A program made the translations under genes and the position numbers. A stretch of DNA of 64,000 bases from CAVZAB01 sp963773155 (GTDB taxonomy: Bacteria; Pseudomonadota; Alphaproteobacteria; Rhizobiales; Beijerinckiaceae), in contig CAVZAB010000010.1 of NCBI GenBank assembly GCA_963773155.1, positions 62,001 through 126,000 on the forward strand, given 5' to 3'. Below, in pieces: positions 1 through 9,216 of this stretch. Within the stretch, counting starts at the first letter, position 1. Each line of letters begins with the position of its first letter. Below the pieces are notes generated by a model. It saw only the letters and a list, made by a program, of their open reading frames with translations. It did not search any database and was not told the origin of the DNA.

Positions 1-269
1 CCGGCCGTGAACGCTATTCCGACCGCCGCCAGCGGATTGCGACGGATCGCTTCGGTCATTTCGGCGGTGGCCTGACTGACCTCCTCGTTGTTGGCGAGAA
101 ACTCGCGGCCCTCGCGATAAAGATTAGCGGCAGTCGACACGGCCTTGGTCCGCAATTGATCGATCTGGTCGCCCGAAACAAGTTCTTTGGCCGCCTCGAC
201 AGAGTTTTCGACCGGACCTGCCGGCGCAGCGCTGTCGCGCTGGTGTGCCGGTCCCTGATGTTTTGCCAC
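1..269 (-). CDS. DUF883/ElaB-YqjD-like protein, C-terminus beyond window
   Basis: The minus strand reads open from a GTG at 269 to the window edge, giving 89 residues. A GGAGGG ribosome site lies about 5 bases before the GTG. The protein begins MAKHQGPAHQRD, is polar and Ala/Glu-rich in the middle, and at the edge shows EAIRRNPLAAVGIAF. This resembles the segment before the C-terminal membrane helix of the DUF883/ElaB/YqjD family, small inner-membrane-anchored proteins some of which bind ribosomes. The membrane anchor itself is outside the window, so the family call rests on this motif and the predicted helical N-terminal part. Confidence 0.6.
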   Translation of the reverse strand, partial: MAKHQGPAHQRDSAAPAGPVENSVEAAKELVSGDQIDQLRTKAVSTAANLYREGREFLANNEEVSQATAEMTEAIRRNPLAAVGIAFTA

Positions 270-438
270 GCATCCCTCCAACTCGTTACATTCAATCGCC
301 CGGATCCAGCACCGCCGTGCACGGCATGATACTAATTTTGCGGCCGCCGAACCGCCCCGACGCCGACCAGGCCCAATTGGCGGTCCTCGCGCGCAACGCG
401 GATGCGCTCAGCAGACAAGGCCAGCCAAAGCCGGTGGC

Positions 439-1044
439 TCAGGGTGCGATGTAGCCCAAGGGAGCCGTCTGGCCATGGCCCTTCACCGCCGAAACCGAGA
501 GGCCGAAGGTTAATTTGTCGGTCACCGCATAGTCGAAGCCGGCGCCAACGCTGCCGAGCGTCTGCACATGCGAGGGCGAATTGAGGAAGCCATTGAGCGT
601 GTCGGTCGCCCCGAGATAGCCGGGACCGAAACCCGGTGCTTTCGGCTTTGCCAGCAGAACGCCGACCGTCACATAGGGCATCAGCCGACCCATGTCGTAG
701 CCGAGCTTAGCCCGGGTCGCAGCAAAATCCGACCCAACGAAGGGATTGCGTTGTATCGACAGCGGCAGATAGCCAACCGACCCCTCGATGCCGACCACCA
801 GCCGATTATCGAATTCATGATTATAGCCGGCAAAAGCGGCGCCGCCGACGCCCTTCATATGGCCGCCAGAGAAGCCGACGACTTCGGTGCCGGCATAAAG
901 ACCCGTCCAGGGATTTGCCTGGCTGTAGGGTTGCGAACTGGCGATCATTGAAGGAAGCGACGCAACGCTGGCATCCGCGGCCAGAGCCGGCCGAGCCATA
1001 CAGAAAACCACCGCCAAGCCGATGCCACTAACAATTGCGCGCAT
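439..1044 (-). CDS. Outer-membrane beta-barrel protein (Omp25/porin-like)
   Basis: This 201-residue protein starts with a Sec signal peptide (MRAIVSGIGLAVVFCMARPALA, then AADAS). It continues with alternating aromatic/glycine strands typical of small alphaproteobacterial barrels: WTGLYAGTEVVGFSGG, GYNHEFDNRLVVGIEGSVGY, GFDYAVTDKLTFGLSVSAVKG. It should fold as an eight-stranded barrel in the outer membrane. The start is supported by GAGGGA five bases upstream of the ATG. An oddity is the end: members usually finish with a beta-strand ending in Phe, but this one ends GYIAP, so the last strand may be short or altered. No neighbour suggests a specific function. Confidence 0.75.
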   Translation of the reverse strand: MRAIVSGIGLAVVFCMARPALAADASVASLPSMIASSQPYSQANPWTGLYAGTEVVGFSGGHMKGVGGAAFAGYNHEFDNRLVVGIEGSVGYLPLSIQRNPFVGSDFAATRAKLGYDMGRLMPYVTVGVLLAKPKAPGFGPGYLGATDTLNGFLNSPSHVQTLGSVGAGFDYAVTDKLTFGLSVSAVKGHGQTAPLGYIAP

Positions 1045-1177
1045 GCCAATCCCTCAAATCCACACCGGAAGCGTCCGCCGGTCCAGTTTTCCCGTCGAAC
1101 GGCCGGCCAGGGGCAAAGCCGCCTGGCCCACTTCTACCACACTCGCGGCCCCCGCATCCAGCGCAGCCGGAGTAAGG

Positions 1178-1576
1178 TCATGAAGGCTCCGGCAAATGGC
1201 AGCAGACCGCAAGCTTGTTGCCATCAGGATCGCGAAAATAGGCGCCATAATAATCTTGATGGTAGTGCGGCCGCAACCCCGGCATGCCCTCGCAGGAACC
1301 GCCCATGGCGAGCGCACAGGCGTGGGCGGCGCGCACAGCCTCGCGCGAGGAGGCTAGCAGCGCAATCATCGTGCCGTTGCCAGCCGCAGCCGGCGCCCGG
1401 TCATAGGGCGCGCCGATGAGAAACAGGGGCCGCTCCGCCTGGCTTGGCGCCCACCCCGCCCAGGGCCGTTCGCGGTCGCAAAATTTCAAGCGCAGACCCA
1501 ACCCCGCGAGCAACGCGCCATAAAAGGAAAAAGCCCGCTCAAAATCGCGGATTCCCACGAAAATATGCGATAGCAT
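1178..1576 (-). CDS. VOC-family (glyoxalase/bleomycin-resistance fold) protein
   Basis: A 132-residue single-domain protein. It begins MLSHIFVGIRDFERAFSFY, the usual first beta-alpha unit of the vicinal oxygen chelate fold, and ends with YYGAYFRDPDGNKLAVCCH, the conserved strand RDPDGN.L that contains the second metal-ligand region. Members are glyoxalases, extradiol dioxygenases or antibiotic-binding proteins; the substrate cannot be told from sequence. It stands alone, upstream of the barrel gene on the same strand with about 130 bases between them. The start at the first ATG fits family length. Confidence 0.8.
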   Translation of the reverse strand: MLSHIFVGIRDFERAFSFYGALLAGLGLRLKFCDRERPWAGWAPSQAERPLFLIGAPYDRAPAAAGNGTMIALLASSREAVRAAHACALAMGGSCEGMPGLRPHYHQDYYGAYFRDPDGNKLAVCCHLPEPS

Positions 1577-1785
1577 TGCTTTTATCCCACTTTCCGCGCT
1601 GCTGGATCACGTCAAGCCAGGCTCGGCGGCAGCGCCCTATTGCCTATTGGAGTTTTCTCATCGAAAACAGCGACCGAGAACGCCAAGCGGCTCGTCTTCG
1701 CCGCTCAACGGATGGCATGCGCGCCTTTGCCTGCCAACCCTGAAAGTTCTAACGCTTGGCCAGGCGAGCGCGGCCAAAGGAAACC

Positions 1786-3027
1786 ATGAAACAAGCCCCT
1801 TTATTGTACAAGGAATCGGCCGAGCGAAAGAAACCTGAACAGCGCGTCTCCTTGGCAAAAGCCGTAGCCTGGATCGATCGAAATGTGCAGGCCCTCGCGG
1901 CCGAGGATCTGCCGCTCCAGCAGGCATATGGCCGGATCCTCGCCCGGAATGTCCGATCGGCGCTCGACGTGCCGGCTTCAGCCAGAGCTTCGATCGATGG
2001 CATCGCATTGCTTGCCCTGGCCACAATCGGCGCCCATAGCTATCAGCCAGCCAGCTTGCGCCTCGTGCACGGCCCGATTGATGAATTTGGCGCAAGCGCG
2101 GTTCGGGTTGAGGCCGGCGATCCAATGCCCGCTGGCGCCGATGCCGTTGTGGCGCTCGACGCCTGTGCGTTCTCCGAGCCCGGCTGCTGCGAGATTTTCG
2201 CACCAGTCCCCCCCGGTCACGCCATTGAGCCGGCCGGCAGCCTTTTTGGCCGCGACTCGCTCCTGCTTGCCGCCGGACAATGCCTTCAGCCCCGGGACAT
2301 CGCCTTAATGGCGGAGGCGGCCGTGCCCACCGTCTCAGTCGTCCGACGGCCAAGCGTCGAGGTTGTCCTCGACGGACATGACCACGGCAGGCTTGCCATC
2401 GTCTCAATGCTTCTGCAGGGGTTGATCGGCCGCGATGGTGGTCTGTTAACAGCGCCTCCTTGCAACGACTTGGAGCGCCTGCGAGACATTGGTCAAGCCA
2501 AGCCCGATATCGTCTTCATCATCGGGCGGGCTGGCAGCCTTGACGACGCACCGGTTCAACGCCTTATTGGGCTGGGCGAAGTGGCGATTTTGGGGGTTGC
2601 GCTGGCCCCCGGCGAATCGACGGCGATCGGTATTATCCAACCGGCAACGCCAGCATTCGTGCTGCCCGTCGCCGCCGCTGGCTGCTTGTGGTCCTACGAA
2701 TGGCTCGCCGGCCGTGCGCTGCGTCGCCTCGCAGGCCGCGCGTCTGGCCCGCCGCTGCGATCACAAATGATGACGATACGTGGCAAAATCGTCTCGAGGA
2801 TCGGAATGACCGAAATTTTTCCGGTTCACTTGGTCGGCCAGAACGCCGTCGAACCAGTCGAGGCGCTGGCAGACACCGACCTGCTGGCGGCAGTCAAGGC
2901 CGACGGTTTCGTGGTCATCCCCGAGGGTAGCGAGGGCCATGCCGATGGCACCGTTGTCGAAATTCATTTGCAGAAATCACCTGACGATCCGGCCAATGCC
3001 GGCGCGGGGTCACAGCATTTGCCATGA
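1786..3027 (+). CDS. Degenerate MoeA-family molybdopterin protein
   Basis: A 413-residue protein of MoeA length (molybdenum insertion into molybdopterin). The ATG at 1786 follows AAAGGA and is preferred over an in-frame TTG at 1756. The N-terminal MoeA domain is recognisable: LDVPASARASIDGIAL matches the V.PPFD.S..DG motif and AGDPMPAGADAVV matches the TGAP.P.GADAVV loop. The central MogA-like domain is poorly preserved: the STGDE...DSN, GG.S.G, KPG and GLPGNP signatures are replaced by unrelated residues (IIGRAGSLDD, LAPGES, VLPVAAAGC). I infer a paralogue that lost the active site and may act as a partner of the next gene, which overlaps it by 4 bases (ATGA) and is therefore probably translationally coupled. 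Confidence 0.7.
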   Translation: MKQAPLLYKESAERKKPEQRVSLAKAVAWIDRNVQALAAEDLPLQQAYGRILARNVRSALDVPASARASIDGIALLALATIGAHSYQPASLRLVHGPIDEFGASAVRVEAGDPMPAGADAVVALDACAFSEPGCCEIFAPVPPGHAIEPAGSLFGRDSLLLAAGQCLQPRDIALMAEAAVPTVSVVRRPSVEVVLDGHDHGRLAIVSMLLQGLIGRDGGLLTAPPCNDLERLRDIGQAKPDIVFIIGRAGSLDDAPVQRLIGLGEVAILGVALAPGESTAIGIIQPATPAFVLPVAAAGCLWSYEWLAGRALRRLAGRASGPPLRSQMMTIRGKIVSRIGMTEIFPVHLVGQNAVEPVEALADTDLLAAVKADGFVVIPEGSEGHADGTVVEIHLQKSPDDPANAGAGSQHLP

Positions 3028-5006
3028 ACGGCCCTGGTTCCATGATTGACCTCGATTGCGCCATCGCGAGCCTCGCCCGCCAGGAGCAGTTCCTGTCCCT
3101 CGTCAGCCCGGACGAGGCCCGGGCGCGTTTTTTCGGCCGGCTTGAGTTACGGCCGCTGGGCGGCGAAAGGATCGGACTGGACCAAGCGCTCGATCGCGTG
3201 CTCGCCGAGGATGTCGTGGCCGAAATCGACGTTCCCGGCTTTGATCGTGCCAATGTCGACGGTTTTGCGGTCCGCGCCATCGACACGATCGGCGCCAGCC
3301 CGCGCACCCCGAAGTTCCTCGCCTTGAACCGGGAGATTCTGACCCCCGCTGTCGAACCACGGCTGCCAGTCGGACCGGGCGAGGCCACGCTGATCGCCAC
3401 CGGCGGCATGCTGCCGCGTGGCGCGGACTGCGTAGTCATGGTCGAACATACTGGGACCCGATCTGGCGCCGAGCCGCAAGGAATCCTGATCCACCGCCCG
3501 GCAATGAGCGGCCAGTTTGTCGCCTTCGCCGGCAGCGACATCGCCCGTGGCGAAACCTTGCTGCGGAGCGGCCAACGGCTTTCCTCACGCGAAATTGGCA
3601 TGTTGGCAGCGCTCGGGCGGGCCGAGATTTATGTTGTCCGTAGGCCGAAGGTCGCGATCATCTCGACCGGCAATGAGGTCGTCGCGCCCGGTTTGGCGCT
3701 GCGGCCTGGCGAAATCTACGATTCGAATGCCGCGATCCTTGCCGCAGCCACTGTCGAGGCCGGTGGCCTTGCCGATCGGCTGGGAATCGGCAGCGACGAT
3801 TGCATCGAGTTGACTCGTCTTGTTGAAGAAGGACTTGCGTCCTGCGATCTCGTGGTCCTGTCAGGCGGAACTTCGAAGGGCGCCGGCGATTTGTGCCACC
3901 GGGTGGTCAGAGCCTTCACCGATCCCGGCATTGTCGTGCATGGCGTCGCTTTGAAGCCCGGCAAACCCGTCTGCCTTGCGCTGACCCGCGGCAAGCCGGT
4001 TATCATCCTGCCGGGTTTTCCGACGTCGGCCATTTTCACCTTCCATGCCTTTGTCGCCCCGATCATCCGTGCCTATGCTGGCCGGGCAGCCGACGATCGG
4101 CCCGCGATCCGCGCCGTTCTTCCGGTTCCGGTTGCCTCGGAGCGCGGCAGAACCGAATTCCTGATGGTCAGTCTCGCTCGGGGCATCGGCGACGGTCTGC
4201 TCGCCTATCCGATCGCCAAAGGGTCAGGTGCCGTCACCAGCTTCGGCCAGGCCGATGGATTCATCGCCATCGATCAGCAGATCGAATCCCTGGCCGCCAT
4301 GACGCCGGTCACGGTCCAGCTGATCGGACCGCATCGGCCCGCCGATCTGGTCATGATCGGCAGCCATTGCGTGGGACTGGACTTGATTGCCGGGCGTCTT
4401 GCCGGCTTGGGTCTCGCGGTGAAAATCCTCAATGTCGGCAGCAGCGGCGGATTGGCTGCGGCCAAACGCGGCGAATGCGACATCGCCCCGGTCCACCTGA
4501 TGGATCCGTCAACGGGCCTCTACAATCGGCCGTTCCTGACGGAGGAACTCGAACTCGTCGCCGGTTACCGCCGCCGGCAAGGCCTCGTCTACCGGCACGG
4601 CGACCCGCGCTTTGCCGAACGCGCATTGGCGGATATCCTGGCTGCCGCCGTGTCCGTCGATTGCCTGATGGTCAACCGCAACGCGGGCAGCGGCACCCGC
4701 ATTCTGATCGATCGCCTGCTCAGCGGGGCACAACCGCCCGGCTACTGGTCGCAGCCTCGCTCGCACAATGCTGTCGCCGCCGCCATCGCCCAGGGCCGCG
4801 CCGATTGGGGCGTCGCCATCGAAAGCGTCGCACGCCAATATGATCTCGGCTTCCTTGCGGTGCAGGACGAGCATTACGATTTTGTCGTACCGAAAGCGCG
4901 TTTCGATCAGCCGGCGGTTCGGCAATTCCGGGCGCTCATCGCCGACCCGTCCGTGCAGCGCTCCCTCACCGCTCTCGGTTTCCGCTTCGCAGAAGAAACC
5001 GGCTAA
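3024..5006 (+). CDS. moeA: MoeA fused to molybdate/substrate-binding (PBP-like) domain
   Basis: A 660-residue two-part protein. Residues about 15-425 are a complete MoeA: FDRANVDGFAVRA, GGMLPRGADCVVMVEHTG, ISTGNEV...IYDSNA, VVLSGGTSKG, HGVALKPGKP and ILPGFPTS are all present. Residues about 430-655 form a periplasmic-binding-protein-like domain (COG1910/PBP_like type) with VGSSGGLAAAKRGECDIAPVH and NRNAGSGTRILIDRLL. This architecture is known in molybdenum-enzyme loci and is thought to help metal insertion or sensing in the cytosol; no signal peptide is seen. The start overlaps the previous stop. An internal ATG seven codons in is an alternative. It ends tail-to-tail with the acetyltransferase gene, with overlapping stop codons. 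Confidence 0.85.
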   Translation: MNGPGSMIDLDCAIASLARQEQFLSLVSPDEARARFFGRLELRPLGGERIGLDQALDRVLAEDVVAEIDVPGFDRANVDGFAVRAIDTIGASPRTPKFLALNREILTPAVEPRLPVGPGEATLIATGGMLPRGADCVVMVEHTGTRSGAEPQGILIHRPAMSGQFVAFAGSDIARGETLLRSGQRLSSREIGMLAALGRAEIYVVRRPKVAIISTGNEVVAPGLALRPGEIYDSNAAILAAATVEAGGLADRLGIGSDDCIELTRLVEEGLASCDLVVLSGGTSKGAGDLCHRVVRAFTDPGIVVHGVALKPGKPVCLALTRGKPVIILPGFPTSAIFTFHAFVAPIIRAYAGRAADDRPAIRAVLPVPVASERGRTEFLMVSLARGIGDGLLAYPIAKGSGAVTSFGQADGFIAIDQQIESLAAMTPVTVQLIGPHRPADLVMIGSHCVGLDLIAGRLAGLGLAVKILNVGSSGGLAAAKRGECDIAPVHLMDPSTGLYNRPFLTEELELVAGYRRRQGLVYRHGDPRFAERALADILAAAVSVDCLMVNRNAGSGTRILIDRLLSGAQPPGYWSQPRSHNAVAAAIAQGRADWGVAIESVARQYDLGFLAVQDEHYDFVVPKARFDQPAVRQFRALIADPSVQRSLTALGFRFAEETG

Positions 5007-5569
5007 ATCGGTTCGTAGCGGCCCGAATCCGGCGGAACCGTCTCGTTGCCAGGTCCCAGCGCCCGCTGGACCATGATTGTGTCGGTCCAACGACCGAATT
5101 TGAAGCCGACCGATGGCAGCATGCCGACTTGGCGAAACTCGAACCTGCGATGCAATTCAAGCGACGCCGTATTGGCCGCATCGATATAGCCAATCATTTG
5201 CCTGAAGCCTGCCGCCGCGCAGGTCTCGATCAGCGCCGGCAACAGCAGCCGCCCGATGCCCTGTCGAAGATGCTCGTGATGCACATAGATGGAATGTTTG
5301 ACGGTATACCGGTAGGCAGGCCGTTTGCGGAACAACACCGCATAGGCATAGCCGACCAGCACGTCGCTGCGGGTGGCAACCAGGTGCGGCAGGCGTTGGC
5401 TGCGCATGTTCTTGCGCCGCCGCTTGAGATCCTCGGGGTGCAGCGGTTCCGCATCCTCGACAAAGTCGTCAACCCCGCGACGAATGTGACGGCGGTAGAT
5501 GGCGAGCATCGCCTCGATATCCTGGTCGCGTGACGGGCGCACCACAATTGGTTGAATTTGAAGCATCAT
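5003..5569 (-). CDS. GNAT-family N-acetyltransferase (phosphinothricin acetyltransferase-like)
   Basis: A 188-residue acetyl-CoA-dependent acyltransferase. It starts MMLQIQPIVVRPSRDQDIEAMLAIY; the strand-helix with IY at the end is typical of PAT/Pat-like GNATs. The acetyl-CoA loop appears as HEHLRQGIGRLLLPALIE (R/Q-x-x-G-x-G/A), followed by GYIDAANTASLELHRRFEFRQVG, the conserved ..N..S..LH...GF..VG motif. The frame is open much further upstream, but that extension is basic and low in family similarity, so I place the start at the MM pair. No strong ribosome site precedes it. The substrate is unknown; amino-acid analogues or herbicide-like compounds are acylated by relatives. Confidence 0.8.
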   Translation of the reverse strand: MMLQIQPIVVRPSRDQDIEAMLAIYRRHIRRGVDDFVEDAEPLHPEDLKRRRKNMRSQRLPHLVATRSDVLVGYAYAVLFRKRPAYRYTVKHSIYVHHEHLRQGIGRLLLPALIETCAAAGFRQMIGYIDAANTASLELHRRFEFRQVGMLPSVGFKFGRWTDTIMVQRALGPGNETVPPDSGRYEPI

Positions 5570-5753
5570 ATTGGCTAGTCCCGGGGCAAGCTTACTGCGA
5601 TTTTGGCATAGCCCGCGATCAAACGGAACGCCGAGCTTACTCAGGCTGCGACCCCGCTTCGGGCAGTCGAGCGCCAAACTGCATCGGCTGTGAAGCATCT
5701 CACAGGCATTGCAGCGCACGTATGCCATCCTTGTGGCTGCCAGAGGGATGATG

Positions 5754-8294
5754 ATGAGCACAGCCGGACGCGACGACGAACCGATCGACGTGGCGGCGCT
5801 TGGACCGCCCAAGCGGGGCTGCCATCCGCATACCAACAATTTCAAAATCGTGCTTGCCGCAGAACTGGCGGCGATCAATGCGCGGCGCCGACGGATTGAC
5901 GGCCGGCGCGACGATCGCTCGAAGCGTGGCGAAGTCAGAGTTCTGCGCCCGGACGAGCCGGTCATTAGCAGCGCGCATACCTACGACACCACCGGTCTGG
6001 CTCTCTCGGGCGGCGGAATCCGCTCGGCCGCCTTCTGCCTGGGCGCGCTCCAGGCGCTCACCGTCAATGAGGCTGTCGATGGCATCGACTATCTGTCGAC
6101 AGTTTCCGGAGGCGGCTATATCGGATCATCGATGACGGCTGGCATGCAATTCAACGGCGGGGTCTGCCCTTTCGCCGAAAAAACGGAATGGGCCGATCTG
6201 CCCTCGGTTCGCCACCTCAGGGATTACGCCAATTATCTTATGCCGAAAGGCACTGGCGACCTGATTACTGCGCTGTGCGTCATCGTGCGTGGTCTCGTCG
6301 TCAATGCCATTCTGGTGCTGCCCTATCTGCTGGCGGCCGTCTGCTTCACAATTGCTCTCTATCCAAACCTGACCTACCTGACCGGCCGCGATAGCGACGA
6401 GATGGCGCTTGCGCCACCCCTTCCACACGACAGGCTCGATCCGACGACCGGCGTCTGGTGGATGCAGGGCTTCCACCTGACGCTCATGGTGCTTGCCGGC
6501 AATGTTGTCTTTCTTGTCGCATGGGCGCTGTGGCGATCCTGGCGAATTGCTGGCGCCAAACGAAACGGCGGACCGCAAACAACTAAGGAGAACAGCGTCG
6601 AACTGACCGGCGGCTTTGCAAGGGTGGCCAAGTTTTTGTTCTACACCGCGGTTTTGACGGCCTTTTGGGAACTGCAGCCGTTCGTGCTGCTTGCCATGTT
6701 CAATGGGCCCGTCAGCCCTGTGACCCAGCGCCTGCATGAATGGACGACATTGATCACACCGATTCTTGCGCCTTTTGCCGGCATCGTCGCCTTTCTGTCC
6801 CAACGCATCGGCGAAGTCTTGAAGACGACGGCCCAGGAATCCGGGCCTGCGGCCATGATCCGCCGTATCCTCGGCCACGCCGCCATCTGGTTTGCGGCGA
6901 TCGTTCTACCCTCGCTGATCTGGCTGATCTATCTCGAACTCACCTATTTCGGCATTGCCTCCGACGCCGCCGGCAGCAATTTTCAGCATGCCCCTTACTG
7001 GATGCTTTTGATGTCTGCCAAGCTCCATTCGAGTATATGGGCGCTTTACGCGGTTTCCGCCGCCCTTCTCTTCGCCATCGGCATGGAAATTGGACCCAAT
7101 GCGACGAGTCTGCACCAGCTCTACCGGGACCGTCTGTCCAAGGCCTTCCTATTTGACCCGACGCACCGCGGCACGATCCCGGTCGCCAAGCGGCCATTTG
7201 GCCCAGAGAGCGCCGATCTCGACCCGGCCGGCGGCCTGCGTCTGCACAACATCGACCCCTCGCTCGCCCCCTACCAGCTGATCAATGCCGCCCTGAACTT
7301 GGAGGGATCGCGCAAATCCAACCGAAGAGGGCGCAACGCCGACTTTTTCATTTTCGGCCCGGAATTCACGGGCAGCGAGCCAGTTGGCTTCATCGGCACG
7401 CAATTCATCGAGAAAAGCGACCCCGCCCTCGACCTCGGCACCGCCATGGCGATATCAGGCGCCGCCGTATCGTCCAATATGGGCGTGGAAACAATCAAGC
7501 CCTGGGCCATTACATTGGCCCTGCTCAATTTCAGGCTCGGCTATTGGTTGAACAATCCGTCACAATTACAAGGCTGCGGGTGCCCGAGCCAGGCAACCAA
7601 AGGGATAGCCGGACTAAGGCGATCGCTGGGCCAAAGGCTCAAGCTGTATTTTTTCAGCGAGATGTTCGGACTGCTTGGCGAAAGTGATTCGAAAATCTAC
7701 CTTACCGATGGCGGCCATATCGAGAATCTCGGCGTCTATGCCCTTTTGAAACGCCGCTGCCAGCTCATCATCGCCGTCGATGCGGAAGCGGACGAGGCGA
7801 TGAATTTCGGCGCGTTGGTAAGCCTGCAACGCTACGCCCGGATCGATCTCGGTGTCCGTATCGATCTGCCCTGGCAAGAAATCCGCGCTTGCGCCCGCAA
7901 GACCGATCTCGCCTTCCGATCGAAGCCAAGCAAGTCCGACGAGCCTCCACCAAAGGTCAAGCGACAGAAGGGGCCGCATTGCGCGTTCGGAACGATCACC
8001 TATCGCGACGGTGCCGAGGGGCTTCTGCTTTACGTCAAGGCATCGCTCAGCGGTGACGAAAACGACGTCATCCTCGACTATAAGCGCCGCAATCCAGATT
8101 TCCCACACGAGACGACAGGCGATCAGTTCTTCACCGAGGAGCAATTCGAAGTCTATCGGGCGCTCGGCTTCCATGTCCTCGATGGGGTCTTCAAGGGAAC
8201 CAGCGAAATCTCGCATGTCGCCGCGAACGTGCCGCAGTCCGGTTCCCCCGGCGGCGGCCTGATCAATCGCTTCAACCATGCGTTAGGGTTGTGA
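5754..8294 (+). CDS. Patatin-like phospholipase with internal membrane segments
   Basis: About 846 residues if started at the last of three consecutive ATGs (5748-5756), which gives AGAGGG the best spacing. The patatin oxyanion motif is LALSGGGIRSAAFCLG near residue 85, and the nucleophile elbow is STVSGGGYIGSS (family GxSxG with Thr/Val before Ser). The catalytic Asp lies about 550 residues later in YLTDGGHIENLGVYAL. Between the two halves are about six hydrophobic helices (for example VNAILVLPYLLAAVCFTIAL and LTLMVLAGNVVFLVAWAL). The hydrolase fold therefore appears to be split by a membrane domain, making it an integral membrane lipase. The divergent acetyltransferase starts about 185 bases upstream; the Sel1 gene follows closely. 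Confidence 0.8.
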   Translation: MSTAGRDDEPIDVAALGPPKRGCHPHTNNFKIVLAAELAAINARRRRIDGRRDDRSKRGEVRVLRPDEPVISSAHTYDTTGLALSGGGIRSAAFCLGALQALTVNEAVDGIDYLSTVSGGGYIGSSMTAGMQFNGGVCPFAEKTEWADLPSVRHLRDYANYLMPKGTGDLITALCVIVRGLVVNAILVLPYLLAAVCFTIALYPNLTYLTGRDSDEMALAPPLPHDRLDPTTGVWWMQGFHLTLMVLAGNVVFLVAWALWRSWRIAGAKRNGGPQTTKENSVELTGGFARVAKFLFYTAVLTAFWELQPFVLLAMFNGPVSPVTQRLHEWTTLITPILAPFAGIVAFLSQRIGEVLKTTAQESGPAAMIRRILGHAAIWFAAIVLPSLIWLIYLELTYFGIASDAAGSNFQHAPYWMLLMSAKLHSSIWALYAVSAALLFAIGMEIGPNATSLHQLYRDRLSKAFLFDPTHRGTIPVAKRPFGPESADLDPAGGLRLHNIDPSLAPYQLINAALNLEGSRKSNRRGRNADFFIFGPEFTGSEPVGFIGTQFIEKSDPALDLGTAMAISGAAVSSNMGVETIKPWAITLALLNFRLGYWLNNPSQLQGCGCPSQATKGIAGLRRSLGQRLKLYFFSEMFGLLGESDSKIYLTDGGHIENLGVYALLKRRCQLIIAVDAEADEAMNFGALVSLQRYARIDLGVRIDLPWQEIRACARKTDLAFRSKPSKSDEPPPKVKRQKGPHCAFGTITYRDGAEGLLLYVKASLSGDENDVILDYKRRNPDFPHETTGDQFFTEEQFEVYRALGFHVLDGVFKGTSEISHVAANVPQSGSPGGGLINRFNHALGL

Positions 8295-8350
8295 ATGTCC
8301 CGGCGCCGATCGTCCTTCCGACGCCACAACGCTATTGTGGGGACAGACAG

Positions 8351-9216
8351 ATGAAAGCTCGATGGTTAACTTCGTCCGTCCTTTTGATTGGACTGCAAAT
8401 CGCCACCGCACCCGCAGCAACACTCGAAGAAGGTCTCGCAGCCTTCGCGAAGGCGGAATACGATTCTGCCTTTGCGGCTCTGCAACCACTTGCCATTCTC
8501 GGTGACCCGCAGGCCCAACTCTATCTCGGTCTGATGTTCGAGACCGGTGAGGGCGTGGCGCAGAGCGACGACGAAGCGGCGCGATGGTACCGCCGCGCGG
8601 CCGAGCAGAACAACACGGCGGCCCAATATAACCTCGGCGCCATGTACCGGAATGGCAAGGGTGTACCCCAAGACGACCGGTTGGCGGTTCACTGGTATTG
8701 CAGGGCAGCGAAACTGGGTGATCCGCAAGCCCAGGTCTATCTCGCAATATTCTATAAGAGCGGCCGCGGCCTGAGGCCCGACGATGGCAAGGCAGTACAC
8801 CTTTTGCGCCAGGCAGCCGCCCAGGCCGACCCCCAGGCCGAGTTCAATCTGGCGGAAATGTATGAGGCTGGCCGCGGTGTCAGGCGCGACGAGGGTGAGG
8901 CGATCAGCTGGTATCGCAAAGCAGCGGACCACGGCGAGGCGCAAGCCCAGGCCGCACTTGGCTTAGCCTATGCCGCTGGCCGGGGTCTCCCGCAAGACCT
9001 GGTCCTGGCCCATATGTGGTTCAATCTGGCGGCCTCCCGCTTTCCCCGAGTCAGACCGAGGCGAACGAAAGGGTTGGGCGCAACCTTAACGATATTACGG
9101 CTCACATGAACAGCGCTCAGATTGCCGAGGCGCAACAGCGAGCCCGCGAGTGGCGGCAAACCGACAGTCAAAAGTCGAACGCGGGCCCGGCCAATATAGA
9201 ATGTCCCGGTGATTAG
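8351..9216 (+). pseudogene. Sel1-repeat secreted protein, one-base frameshift near C-terminus
   Basis: The gene starts at the ATG at 8351 after GGGGACAG, with signal peptide MKARWLTSSVLLIGLQIATA. At least five Sel1 (SLR/TPR-like) repeats follow, each with the A..LG.MY..G.GV..D...A..WY..AA pattern; the open frame stops at 9109. After HMWFNLAAS the frame becomes unlike the family, whereas another frame gives SQTEANERVGRNLND then MNSAQIAEAQQRAREW, the normal end of such proteins. Adding one C to the run at 9044-9047 joins both parts perfectly up to the stop at 9216. The lesion could be a real mutation or a homopolymer read error. Sel1 proteins act as protein-protein adaptors, here presumably periplasmic. 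Confidence 0.8.
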
